A model generated the notes under the pieces. That model did not search any database, was not told the DNA's origin, and saw nothing but the letters and a program-made list of their open reading frames with translations. From Acidimicrobiales bacterium (lineage in GTDB: Bacteria; Actinomycetota; Acidimicrobiia; Acidimicrobiales; Aldehydirespiratoraceae), in contig JAJCXZ010000077.1 of NCBI GenBank assembly GCA_029263175.1, positions 1 to 64,000 of the forward strand: 64,000 nucleotides of DNA, written 5' to 3'. Shown in pieces: positions 8,615 to 16,743 of this stretch. Within the stretch, counting starts at the first letter, position 1; every line of letters starts with the position of its first letter. The translations under genes were made by a program, and so were the position numbers.

Positions 8615-9601
8615 TCAGCCGTCGGCTTCGTCGAAGGGTTGTCCACACCAGAGCGTCACCGCGTGCTGGAGCGCCTCCGCCACGCGGGGTGCTGTTTCGA
8701 CAACCCGCGGCGGCGGCCCGATTCGACACCACACTGCCGGCATTCGAGTCTCCCGCAGGATCGGAATCCGCATTCCGGTCGCGGGCACCGAGATCCCGAG
8801 TAACGATGAGAGTTCGAGCTCACATCGTGAGGCAAGGCTTTGGCCCCCCGCTGACACAAAGCCTTCAGTGGAGAAGTATGCGACCGAACAGTCCTCGGTG
8901 GCGAGGGTCAGCCCGACATAGAGCGACCCGTTCCATTCGTTGGCGGTTCGAGCCTGTGCGGAAAGGTCGGGGTGGTGCAATGTGAGCACCTCGGCACCGT
9001 CGAGCCGCAGCCGCCTGGCGAGCGTCTCCACGATCGCGGGGAGCCCACCGGCCTCACCGATGACCAGGCGGCGTCCGGCCACGCCCGGAGAGGCAGTGCG
9101 AAGCCGTTCGGTCTCTCGCACCTCCGCAACGGTCTTCACGCCGGATCGACGGCCTGCCAGGCGGCCCAGAGCCAGCACCGTGTCGGGGCCGACCACACCA
9201 TCGGCTGTGACCCCCTGGTTGTGTTGGAAACTGCGCAGCGCCGACTCTGTGTCGGGGCCGAAGATGCCGTCGACAAACCCGGCGTCGAACCCCAGGCTGC
9301 CGAGACGCTGCTGGAGGTCGGTGACGTCATCGCCGCGGGTCATGGGGGAGCGGAGGTACAGCATCCGGTCGCCGAGGCGATGGTCCGCCTCGATCAGTGC
9401 GGCCCAGGTCTGGCGGGCGCAGACGCCGTCCTCGACGAGGCGGCGCGAGGCTTGGAATCCCTTGATGGCCTGTTCGGTTTCGTGGTCGAAGATCTCGACC
9501 TCGCCGACGTCCACGAATCCGGCCGCTACGAGGCGACGATGCAGGTCTCGGATTGCCGACCCTTCATCGCCACGGCGCAGTGGCAGTCCCGGTGTGGTCA
9601 T
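8615..9601 (-). CDS. cwlM: CwlM-like protein: two peptidoglycan-binding domains plus degenerate amidase_3
   Basis: About 328 residues. Two PG_binding_1 repeats (PLRRGDEGSAIRDLHRRL and TRGDDVTDLQQRLGSLGFD...GIFGPDTESALRSFQ) precede an N-acetylmuramoyl-L-alanine amidase fold. Expected zinc and catalytic residues are missing. Where active members have DPGHGG the protein reads IGEAGG, the SxHxN strand reads YVGLTLATED, and the Glu-containing C-terminal strand reads MPAVWCRIGPP. No signal peptide is visible. The position beside trxA/trxB/sigM matches mycobacterial cwlM, whose product is a cytoplasmic regulator of MurA. The start is placed at ATG 9601; two earlier in-frame starts exist and no clear ribosome site decides. 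Confidence 0.8.
   Translation of the reverse strand: MTTPGLPLRRGDEGSAIRDLHRRLVAAGFVDVGEVEIFDHETEQAIKGFQASRRLVEDGVCARQTWAALIEADHRLGDRMLYLRSPMTRGDDVTDLQQRLGSLGFDAGFVDGIFGPDTESALRSFQHNQGVTADGVVGPDTVLALGRLAGRRSGVKTVAEVRETERLRTASPGVAGRRLVIGEAGGLPAIVETLARRLRLDGAEVLTLHHPDLSAQARTANEWNGSLYVGLTLATEDCSVAYFSTEGFVSAGGQSLASRCELELSSLLGISVPATGMRIPILRETRMPAVWCRIGPPPRVVETAPRVAEALQHAVTLWCGQPFDEADG
8639..8647 (+). promoter_or_regulatory. Perfect DnaA box within the cwlM 3' end
   Basis: TTGTCCACA matches the actinobacterial DnaA-box consensus exactly. It lies about 6 kb from the origin-like dyads. Whether it is bound is unknown. Confidence 0.4.
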
Positions 9602-9668
9602 CCAGGCGAGCGTATCGGGGCAGTCGCCCCGGGTCATGACGGCCCGCCGGGTGTCCCCGCCAAAAGCA

Positions 9669-9697
9669 AAGCGGCCGGCCACGGGGGCCGGCCGCTT
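9669..9697 (-). terminator. Intrinsic terminator after trxA
   Basis: Perfect 12-bp arms (AAGCGGCCGGCC and its complement) enclose a 5-nt loop. On the reverse strand the stem is followed by TGCTTTTGG, a weak U tract. It lies directly downstream of the leftward trxA and before cwlM. Confidence 0.75.
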
Positions 9698-9735
9698 GTT
9701 CCCTTGGGGGAGGGGGGACTCAGAAGAACACTGAA

Positions 9736-10062
9736 CTAGATGAATTCGGCGAGGTCGTCGAGAAGTGCCTGCTTGGGCTTGGCGCCCACGATGCGTTTCA
9801 CCGGTTCGCCGTCCTTGAACAGAATCAGCGTGGGGATGCTCATGACCTCGAAGCGGCGGGCCACAGCGCTGGCCTCGTCGACATTGAGCTTGGCGATCTT
9901 CAGCGCGTCACCCTGTTCTTCGGCGATCTCTTCGAGCATGGGGGCGATCATCTTGCAGGGACCACACCACTCAGCCCAGAAGTCGACGAGGACGGGGGCG
10001 CTCGAGCCCGCGATCTCCTCGTCGAAGGTGGCGTCGGACAGCGTGTTGACAGCTCCAGCCAT
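9736..10062 (-). CDS. trxA: Thioredoxin
   Basis: 108 residues with the canonical active site [13 protein letters not shown] and the cis-proline loop [13 protein letters not shown]. It reduces protein disulfides and is itself reduced by the adjacent thioredoxin reductase. The start at ATG 10062 ([13 protein letters not shown]) follows AAAGGA. Longer in-frame starts do not extend the fold. A terminator follows. Confidence 0.96.
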   Translation of the reverse strand: MAGAVNTLSDATFDEEIAGSSAPVLVDFWAEWCGPCKMIAPMLEEIAEEQGDALKIAKLNVDEASAVARRFEVMSIPTLILFKDGEPVKRIVGAKPKQALLDDLAEFI

Positions 10063-10169
10063 GGGGCGTCCTTTCATGTGTGCACCGAGCCGATTCGGGC
10101 GCGGTGACGAACGGTTGAACCCGTTCGATTGCAGGTCTATTCCCGGTCCGGGAGCAACCTCGGCCGACT

Positions 10170-11132
10170 CTAGTCGTGTTGAGCCTCGAGCCAGCGCTCT
10201 GCATCGAGGGCTCCCTGACACCCGGAACCAGCGGCCGTGACGGCCTGTCGATAGAGGTCGTCCTGCACGTCGCCGACGGCGAACACGCCGTCGACATCGG
10301 TGTGGGTCGAGCCCGGCTCGGTGACGAGGTACCCGTTTTCCTTCATCGCCACCTGACCCTTGAAGATGTCGGTGTTGGGCTGATGACCGATGGCAATGAA
10401 GAGGCCGGTCACGGGGAGTTCGGCTATCTCGTCGGTCTTGAGGTTCTGGACCTTCACCCCCGCCAACCTGTGCTCACCCAGGTACTCGACGACCGTCGAA
10501 TCCCAGAGGAATTCGATCTTCGGGTTGTTCCTGGCCCGGTCCTGCATGATCTTCGATGCGCGCAGTTCGTCGCGGCGGTGGATGATCGTGACCTTGCTGG
10601 CGAAACGAGACAGGAAGTGCGCCTCTTCGAGAGCTGAGTCGCCGCCGCCGACCACGGCGATTTCGTGGTCGCGGAAGAAAAAGCCGTCGCAGGTGGCACA
10701 GGTCGAAAGGCCGTGGCCGACGAGATCGTTTTCGCGGTCGAGGCCGAGCATCAGCGACTGCGCGCCGGTGGCAATGATGATGGCGTGGGCCTGGTGGGTG
10801 GGTTCAGCTGCGTCGGGATCGCCGACCCACACGCTGTAGGGCTTGGCCGACAGGTCGACCTTCGACGCCTTCACCGTCTGGATCTCGGCGCCGAAACGGG
10901 CCGCCTGGGTGCGGAAGTTCATCATGAGCTCGGGGCCCATGATCCCCTCGGGGAAGCCGGGGAAGTTCTCGACGTCGGTGGTGAGCATCAGCTGCCCGCC
11001 AGGCTGGTCGCTGGTGCTGCTGGGCTCGCCCTCGAGCACCAGTGGGGAGAGATTGGCACGGGCGGTGTAGACCGCGGCGGTGAGGCCGGCAGGGCCGGAG
11101 CCGATGATGATGACGTCGCGTACGTCGGACAC
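10170..11132 (-). CDS. trxB: Thioredoxin-disulfide reductase
   Basis: 320 residues. FAD-binding [16 protein letters not shown], redox centre [14 protein letters not shown]-binding [12 protein letters not shown], and C-terminal FAD contact [11 protein letters not shown] are all present. It transfers electrons from NADPH to thioredoxin. The 107-bp gap to trxA contains a 7-bp inverted repeat (CGAACGG/CCGTTCG). Confidence 0.96.
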   Translation of the reverse strand: MSDVRDVIIIGSGPAGLTAAVYTARANLSPLVLEGEPSSTSDQPGGQLMLTTDVENFPGFPEGIMGPELMMNFRTQAARFGAEIQTVKASKVDLSAKPYSVWVGDPDAAEPTHQAHAIIIATGAQSLMLGLDRENDLVGHGLSTCATCDGFFFRDHEIAVVGGGDSALEEAHFLSRFASKVTIIHRRDELRASKIMQDRARNNPKIEFLWDSTVVEYLGEHRLAGVKVQNLKTDEIAELPVTGLFIAIGHQPNTDIFKGQVAMKENGYLVTEPGSTHTDVDGVFAVGDVQDDLYRQAVTAAGSGCQGALDAERWLEAQHD

Positions 11133-11173
11133 GAGAAACCTCGATTGCTACAGGGATGTACTAGCTACAAGAA

Positions 11174-11605
11174 CTAGTTGAACGCTTGGATGATTCCATA
11201 AACGACGATGGCGACAATTGCCAGGCCGTCGACGACTGCGGCCACGATGAGTGGCTTGGGAGCTCCCTCGCCGCGACGCGACATCCACGCGCCAAGGCCC
11301 AGCACGGTGAGCAGTCCGCCGACGAACGCGTGGGCCGCCCACACGGCGTCGCCGACGCCGGATCCGATCGGGAGATAGGCGTCGGCCATCCGGATCAGCA
11401 CGGTGACCAGGATGATCACCGAGGCCAAGGCGAGGACTGAGATCACCAGCCCGTACACGAGTGCACGAGCGATGATGACCACATTGTCGGTGGTGCGGCT
11501 CTTGACCGTATCGATCAGGTCGACCAGTTGACCGGCCTTCTCGTCAGACCAGTCAGGGGTCTCGTCGGCTGAGTTGTCGACCTCTGCACTCTTGCTCGTC
11601 GCCAT
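11174..11605 (-). CDS. Small membrane protein of unknown function
   Basis: 143 residues: a soluble acidic N-terminus (~45 residues) followed by three hydrophobic segments (ARALVYGLVISVLALASVII, then AAHAFVGGLLTVLGLGA, then LIVAAVVDGLAIVAIVVYGI). I recognise no family. It lies between the anti-sigma factor and trxB in one leftward run, so co-transcription with the sigM block is likely. A role cannot be read from sequence. Confidence 0.75.
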   Translation of the reverse strand: MATSKSAEVDNSADETPDWSDEKAGQLVDLIDTVKSRTTDNVVIIARALVYGLVISVLALASVIILVTVLIRMADAYLPIGSGVGDAVWAAHAFVGGLLTVLGLGAWMSRRGEGAPKPLIVAAVVDGLAIVAIVVYGIIQAFN

Positions 11606-11640
11606 GGCGACGGAGCCTATCGGACCTGTGCGCCCGGACT

Positions 11641-12618
11641 CTAGGGGGCGACGAACAGCTCTGCGGCGGGGCTGCAGGTTGCGCTCGGCGCCAATCGTCC
11701 CACGAGTGCACCGGTGTCGAGGTGGCGGCCCACCACGATGGTGTAGAGCGTGGCGTCGATCATGGCTTCGGCGGTGTCGACGTCGAGTGCTTCGTCGCCC
11801 GCCAGGGCGACGGCGAGGGTTTCCTCGCAGGTGCTGAACGGCAGGAATTCCTCGGGGGCAAAGTCCGATTCCTCGTCGACGATCATCTCGATCACCAACG
11901 ATTCGACCGCCGCGGCGAGCTCCTCCACCGAGGCGTGGTCACCGACGTCGTCGGGAAGAGGGTCGAACGACAGGCTCATCTGGAGACGGGTCACAGGAGC
12001 GGCATCTTCGGGAACACTGTCGTCGGCGGCACTGTCGTCGGAGTCACTGTCGTCGGAGTCACTGCCGTCGGCCGCGGTGGACTCGTCGGCCATGTCGGCT
12101 GTCGCCCCCATGTCGGCTTCGGCCACCTCGGCCATCTCCACCTCGGTGTCGTCGTTGGTCGAAGTGCTCATCGCGTCGAGGCCGGAGTCGGCCGCGCCGC
12201 TGTCGTCGGACGAGGCATCATCGGCGGTGGTGTCAGCGGAATCGCCAGCGGTGTCGTCATCACTGCCTCCGCCGAGCGTGCTGATCCCGCCGATGAGTCC
12301 GCCGAACAGCACGACTGCCGCCGCGACAGCAAGGATTCGGTTGCGCCGCTCGAGGCGGTTGGCCCGAGCGGCGGCCATATCGACGACCGGTGCTGTCACA
12401 GTCGGACTGAACGCGGCAACCGCGGTCGCTCGGATGCGGTCGAGATCGGCTTGCGGAAGCGGCGGGGGAGTGGCCACCAACGAAATCGCGGCGCGCATCT
12501 CCTCGACCCTGGCCATCAGGCGAGGATCGCCCTCGACCCGTGCGACCTCTGCAGGGGTCGCCTCGTGATCGAGGTAGGACGAGACGAGCTCGTCGTCGGA
12601 AGGAGTTTCGTCGGTCAT
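11641..12618 (-). CDS. Membrane-anchored anti-sigma factor-like protein (RsmA position)
   Basis: 325 residues. The N-terminal ~95 residues resemble an anti-sigma domain (DELVSSYLDHEATPAEVARVEGDP). A single transmembrane segment follows near residues 97-118 (ILAVAAAVVLFGGLIGGI), then an acidic Ser/Asp linker with SDSDDS repeats (~120-210) and an extracytoplasmic domain. It starts beside the sigma gene stop, and in Mycobacterium the same place holds RsmA, the SigM anti-sigma factor. The long acidic linker and extra C-terminal domain are unlike mycobacterial RsmA. The partner assignment is by context. Confidence 0.7.
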   Translation of the reverse strand: MTDETPSDDELVSSYLDHEATPAEVARVEGDPRLMARVEEMRAAISLVATPPPLPQADLDRIRATAVAAFSPTVTAPVVDMAAARANRLERRNRILAVAAAVVLFGGLIGGISTLGGGSDDDTAGDSADTTADDASSDDSGAADSGLDAMSTSTNDDTEVEMAEVAEADMGATADMADESTAADGSDSDDSDSDDSAADDSVPEDAAPVTRLQMSLSFDPLPDDVGDHASVEELAAAVESLVIEMIVDEESDFAPEEFLPFSTCEETLAVALAGDEALDVDTAEAMIDATLYTIVVGRHLDTGALVGRLAPSATCSPAAELFVAP

Positions 12619-13203
12619 CTAAGGGCTTTGACGTTCGTCGGGGTCGGTTTGGTTCCCGGCCAATGCGTCGGCGAGGCGGCCACGGCCGCGAGCGATGCGG
12701 GACCGGACCGTGCCGGGGGCCAGATCGAGAAGCTCGGCGATGTCGGCGTAGTCGAGGCCGGCGATGTCGCGAAGAACCACAGGCGCACGGAATTCGTCGG
12801 GCAGTGCAGCGAGACCGGCATCGACCACGATCTGGGCGGACACGGTTTCGGCGGGATCACGGGGGGTGCTGCCACCGACATAGGCGTCGTCGGCGTGCTC
12901 ATACTCGGGCAGGCCCGGGTCCGGGCGGCGACCGCGACGGCGCAGCTCGTCAAGGCAGGCGTTGGTTGCAACACGGTATGACCAGGTCGTGAAGGCAGCT
13001 CTGCCATCGAAGCGTTCAAGTCCGCGCACGATGGCGAGCATGGCCTCCTGGGTCGCGTCAAGGGCATCGGCATCGTTGCCGGCCAACCGCCGACAGATTG
13101 CGTAGATCCGCGCCTGGTGCTTCTTCAGCAGTGAATCGAGGGCGCGAGCGTCGCCATTTTGTGCCGCGGTGATGAGCCGCTGATCTTCGGGATCTGGCGC
13201 GAT
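12619..13203 (-). CDS. sigM: ECF sigma factor, SigM-type; no standard start codon
   Basis: Region 2 (IYAICRRLAGNDADALDATQ and FTTWSYRVATNACLDELRR) and region 4 (LPDEFRAPVVLRDIAGLDYADIAELL, then GTVRSRIARGR) are clear. The first ATG/GTG/TTG in frame is TTG 13086, which would drop helix 2.1. Homologous sequence (DQRLITAAQNGDARALDSLL) extends further up to position 13203, where the codon is ATC. Between this and the degV stop there are only CGT CTA GCC, and the degV TAA is in the same frame. Initiation at AUC, a sequencing error for ATG, or stop read-through are the options. With the ATC the protein is 194 residues, the normal ECF length. Confidence 0.8.
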   Translation of the reverse strand: MAPDPEDQRLITAAQNGDARALDSLLKKHQARIYAICRRLAGNDADALDATQEAMLAIVRGLERFDGRAAFTTWSYRVATNACLDELRRRGRRPDPGLPEYEHADDAYVGGSTPRDPAETVSAQIVVDAGLAALPDEFRAPVVLRDIAGLDYADIAELLDLAPGTVRSRIARGRGRLADALAGNQTDPDERQSP

Positions 13204-13212
13204 GGCTAGACG

Positions 13213-14046
13213 TTACTCGGGGACTTGGAAGGCGTAGCCCACCACTCGGGGTCCGCCGTGGGTGCCGACAACGGGCCCGATCTTCTCGATGCGAGCGTTC
13301 GAGACGTCGGTGACCTCACCGAGCAGCGCCACGAACTGATCAATGTCGGGAGCTTCACCGTGCATGATCGCCAGGTTCTCGATGGGACCGAACTCACTGA
13401 GCTTGTTGCGTAGCCAGCCGAGCGACTTCTTGCGGGTGCGCTGTTTGCCGGCCTCTTCGACCGAACCGGACGAGATGTCGATGATCGGCTTGATGGAGAG
13501 CATTGAGCCCAGGAGAGCCTGGGCATTGCCGATCCGTCCGCCTTTTTGAAGGTTCTCGAGGGTGTCGAGGGCGCCGAACACATGAGTGCGTTCGCTCATC
13601 GACTCAGCGGCGGTCACCACATCGTCGGCCGATGCACCCGCGGCCGCAAGTCGGGCGGCACCGAGAACGATCGACCCTTGTCCTGCGGTGATGGACTTGG
13701 AATCGACGACGCGGATATCGGCGTCGATCTCGCCTGCCGCGGTTATCGCTGACTGCATCGTGGCAGAGATTGCGGCGCTCAGATTGATGCAGACGATAGC
13801 GGTTGCGCCGGCGTCGAGGTGCCGCTGGAACGCCTCCGCGAAGCGCCCGGGCGAGGGCGCCGCGGTCTCTGGGAGAGTGTCGGAATCAGCGAGCAGTCGG
13901 TAGAACTCGGTCACGCCGAGCTCCTCGCGGTCGGTGTACTCGTCGTCGCCGAAGCGGATCGACAATGGCACCACCTCGATGTTGAGCTCATCGACCTCGT
14001 CGCCGCGCAGATCACAGGCGCTGTCAGTCACAATTCGAACGGTCAC
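13213..14046 (-). CDS. DegV family fatty-acid-binding protein
   Basis: 277 residues, full length for DegV. It opens MTVRIVTDSACDL with the family's early TDS motif, and has VVPLSIRFGD, VVDSKSITAGQG and the lipid-pocket region ALDTLENLQKGGRIG. DegV/FakB proteins bind fatty acids; FakB partners deliver them to a kinase, but no FakA is visible here. It overlaps the DUF6049 gene stop by 4 nt (GTGA). In Mycobacterium the slot next to sigM is occupied by MurJ, so DegV is a lineage-specific neighbour. Confidence 0.9.
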   Translation of the reverse strand: MTVRIVTDSACDLRGDEVDELNIEVVPLSIRFGDDEYTDREELGVTEFYRLLADSDTLPETAAPSPGRFAEAFQRHLDAGATAIVCINLSAAISATMQSAITAAGEIDADIRVVDSKSITAGQGSIVLGAARLAAAGASADDVVTAAESMSERTHVFGALDTLENLQKGGRIGNAQALLGSMLSIKPIIDISSGSVEEAGKQRTRKKSLGWLRNKLSEFGPIENLAIMHGEAPDIDQFVALLGEVTDVSNARIEKIGPVVGTHGGPRVVGYAFQVPE

Positions 14047-15986
14047 GGTTGTCCCCCGGATTCGGACTCGTCTTCGGACTCAGCGACGCTAGCAGCGCGA
14101 CGCTGGCGCCGAACACGCAAGATCGTTCGGGCCCACCACATACCAAGGATCACGAACGCGATGATCGAGATGACGAGGCCGAGGCCGGACACTGAGGTGG
14201 AGCGTATGTCGACGGCGCCTTTCGTGAGGTCGAGCCGTCCGTCGGGCGAGGTCAGCGTGACCGTGATGCGAGCGTCGCCCGACGATGCCGTCTCCACCGG
14301 AATGATCAGCTCTCGTAGTCCTGGTTCGAGCACGATCTGTTGCTGTTCACCGCCTGGGAATCGCAGCTTGTCGCTGCTGACCCGGACGTTGACGGTGATG
14401 GGAAGTGGCTGAGTGTTTCGGATCGAGATGGGTACGTCGGCACGGCGCGATGCGAGCGTGATCCGACTCGTGTCCAGCACCTCGAACCCGGAGATCCCTT
14501 CCGCAATGGTGTCGAACACCCGCGATGTGTAGCGGGCTCGGCCCTCGGCATCGAGCTCGCTGGCCGCCGCGGCGAGCAGCAGTGCACGCAGCGGGGTGAC
14601 CGGCGCTTCGGCGGGCGCCACCATCGTTGCGTAGGAGTCGACCACCGCCTCGGTGAGACGGAGATCACTGGCGCCCGTGATGGCGATGCTCGGCTCTGCC
14701 ACCAACTCGCTCTGGATGATGGTTCCGCCAGACATGCGGGCTGTCGGTCGCGACAGCAGCTCGGTGATCGTGGTGAATCCGTAGGTGGTGTCGAGCGCCA
14801 TCTCCCCGAGGAGCGCGTCCAGAGCCGAGAGGTTGACCGTGTCGAGGTCGAGGACGTAAGCGCGAGGCTGGTCGATGATCGTGCTCTCGAGTGCGAACTC
14901 GGCCATCAGCTGGGTGGTGGAGAGAACGAGGTCGTCGGACTCGAGGCGTTGGTGCAGCCACTCGGCCGGGGCGACGATCGGCATCGGCACGCCGTTGTCA
15001 TCGAGGATCTGGATCGGTTGGCTGGCGGCCAGCGTGACATCTTCTCGGGCGAGACGCTCGATGCCGGTTACCGCACCGGCCACCCCGGCGGTACGCAACA
15101 GGCTGAGAGTGCGGGCGTCGGCGTTGGGGTCGAGCCGGGCGATCGTGGTGGCCTGTCGGCCGAGGTGGGTTTCGAGTTGGCGTTGCCCGAGGGCGTAGTA
15201 GTCGAGAACCAGTCGGCTTTCGTTGGCGGCGCGCCAGGCCTCCTCGTCGAGGTCGACCCAGGGCGCCGCGAACAGGTCGTGTGGTTCGAGAGCCGCCACG
15301 ATCCGTTGGATGGCTTCCTCGCCGGCGATCTGAGGATTGGCCATCGCGTCGAGGGTCTCGGGGGTGAACGTCAACGTCGTGCTGTGAGGGACGTCGGCCA
15401 GAGCATCCTCGATGGTGCCGGCGATCTTGTCCGGGTCGATCGAGATCGACTCGTCATCGAGATGGGCGAGGGGGAACTGCAGATCGGCGATGAACGCGAT
15501 GTCGATGGACTGTCGTCGCGCGGTGGGATCTGCGACGAGCAAGGCGGTGACGATTGTGTCGACGACCTCGCCGTCCTCGGTGAGCTCGATCACGACAGGG
15601 AGCGCGCCTGGCGCGCGACGGATCACTTCGCCGATCTCCTCGTCGGGCAGGGGGATCGAGACGATCGAGCCCGCACCGATCGTGAGCTCTTCGAGGTTGG
15701 TGATCGAGAATTGGCTGATGATGCCCTCGGTGGGCGGATTGGCGAACGCCTGTCGTAGCGCGGCCGGGGTGATGACCGGGGCGTGGATCCGGACTTCGAT
15801 CCGACGATCGGCGGCTGCGCTTCGCACCCGAAGGTCGATGACGGCCGGCTCGGCGCCGATCCAGCGTGTTTGGGCGATGAGTTCGATCTGACCATCGACC
15901 TGCGCCGCGGCCGGGCTGATCGCAACCGCTGCCAGCGGGGCGATCAGCAGAGCGGTGAGCGTCAGGTTTGCGATTGCGCGCTTCAT
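14043..15986 (-). CDS. DUF6049-type secreted/membrane protein (Rv3909-like)
   Basis: About 647 residues from ATG 15986. A signal peptide is evident (KRAIANLTLTALLIAPLAAVAISPAAAQ), then a long extracytoplasmic region, then a C-terminal membrane helix (LGLVISIIAFVILGMWWARTI) and an acidic tail. Size, topology and position beside sigM match mycobacterial Rv3909, whose function is unknown. A longer start at 16091 would place a basic stretch before the signal peptide and is less likely. The start is adjacent to the stop of the upstream acetyltransferase gene (TGATG). Confidence 0.75.
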   Translation of the reverse strand: MKRAIANLTLTALLIAPLAAVAISPAAAQVDGQIELIAQTRWIGAEPAVIDLRVRSAAADRRIEVRIHAPVITPAALRQAFANPPTEGIISQFSITNLEELTIGAGSIVSIPLPDEEIGEVIRRAPGALPVVIELTEDGEVVDTIVTALLVADPTARRQSIDIAFIADLQFPLAHLDDESISIDPDKIAGTIEDALADVPHSTTLTFTPETLDAMANPQIAGEEAIQRIVAALEPHDLFAAPWVDLDEEAWRAANESRLVLDYYALGQRQLETHLGRQATTIARLDPNADARTLSLLRTAGVAGAVTGIERLAREDVTLAASQPIQILDDNGVPMPIVAPAEWLHQRLESDDLVLSTTQLMAEFALESTIIDQPRAYVLDLDTVNLSALDALLGEMALDTTYGFTTITELLSRPTARMSGGTIIQSELVAEPSIAITGASDLRLTEAVVDSYATMVAPAEAPVTPLRALLLAAAASELDAEGRARYTSRVFDTIAEGISGFEVLDTSRITLASRRADVPISIRNTQPLPITVNVRVSSDKLRFPGGEQQQIVLEPGLRELIIPVETASSGDARITVTLTSPDGRLDLTKGAVDIRSTSVSGLGLVISIIAFVILGMWWARTILRVRRQRRAASVAESEDESESGGQP

Positions 15987-16696
15987 CACAGGTACCGGTG
16001 CAAGACGGTCAGCTGATGGGCGGCTGGTTCGAAGCCGAGACGCTCGTACAACCGCAGCGCTGCCGCGTTGGCTTCCTGGGTGTTCACCCACGCCACGCCG
16101 GCACCGCGGCGGCGAAGCCAGTGGAGCGTGTCGGTCACGAGCGCGGCACCGAGCCCCGCCCCTTGTGCTGGTGGCGAGACTGCCAGCCTCTGCAGGTAGC
16201 CGTGTTCACCGGCACGACCGGATACGGAGTAGCCGATGATCGCGGAGTTGTCGTCGCGGATGACCCGCAGGCGGCTGATCGGGGTGGCGTCGATCGCTTC
16301 ACGCAGGCCGTCATGATCGAGCTGCCAGAATTCGTCGAATGTCGCGTGGTCAACCGCGAGGATTGCCGCGTGGTCGCGGCGGGTGCCCCGCCGGATTCGC
16401 GAGGCCTCGGAGGACGACGCCGGCATGTTGTTTCTCAGGTCGTGGCGAAGCAGATGAAGTTGTTCGCGGTCGGTGAACCCGTCGGCGGTGAACATGTCAC
16501 GCTCACTGGGCCCGACTGCAGCGGTGACGACCTCGCTGAACCCATGGCGCTGAAGCTGATCACGGATATCCGCAAGCGTGGCGGTGGTCAATGTTGGGGC
16601 TCCGGTGAGCGGCACGAGGTACGCCAGGTCGTCGCGGCCCCGCCAACTTCCGGCCCGCACGCGGGCGCGACCGACGGAGAGTGGAATCAGAGCCAT
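15986..16696 (-). CDS. GNAT family N-acetyltransferase
   Basis: 236 residues; the C-terminal ~150 form a GNAT domain with IIGYSVSGRAGEHGYLQRLAV (motif D/A) and acetyl-CoA loop QGAGLGAALV, followed by NAAALRLYERLGF. The N-terminal ~85 residues may be a second, degenerate GNAT lobe. The substrate is unknown. It is divergently arranged with an HDAC-like deacetylase 47 bp away. Confidence 0.85.
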   Translation of the reverse strand: MALIPLSVGRARVRAGSWRGRDDLAYLVPLTGAPTLTTATLADIRDQLQRHGFSEVVTAAVGPSERDMFTADGFTDREQLHLLRHDLRNNMPASSSEASRIRRGTRRDHAAILAVDHATFDEFWQLDHDGLREAIDATPISRLRVIRDDNSAIIGYSVSGRAGEHGYLQRLAVSPPAQGAGLGAALVTDTLHWLRRRGAGVAWVNTQEANAAALRLYERLGFEPAAHQLTVLHRYL

Positions 16697-16743
16697 CAAG
16701 AAGTCACGATACGCCCTCTACGTGGAGGGGTACGCTCCGGCTT

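Noticed and set aside
11722-12981. 419-residue plus-strand reading frame opposite the anti-sigma and sigma genes
   Set aside because: Valine/glycine-rich shadow created by the Asp/Ser/Ala-rich anti-sigma linker.
14340-15758. Long plus-strand reading frame opposite the DUF6049 gene
   Set aside because: It is an antisense shadow. The reverse strand has a signal peptide, a membrane anchor and conserved context, while this frame has low-complexity Gly/Arg-rich sequence and no ribosome site.
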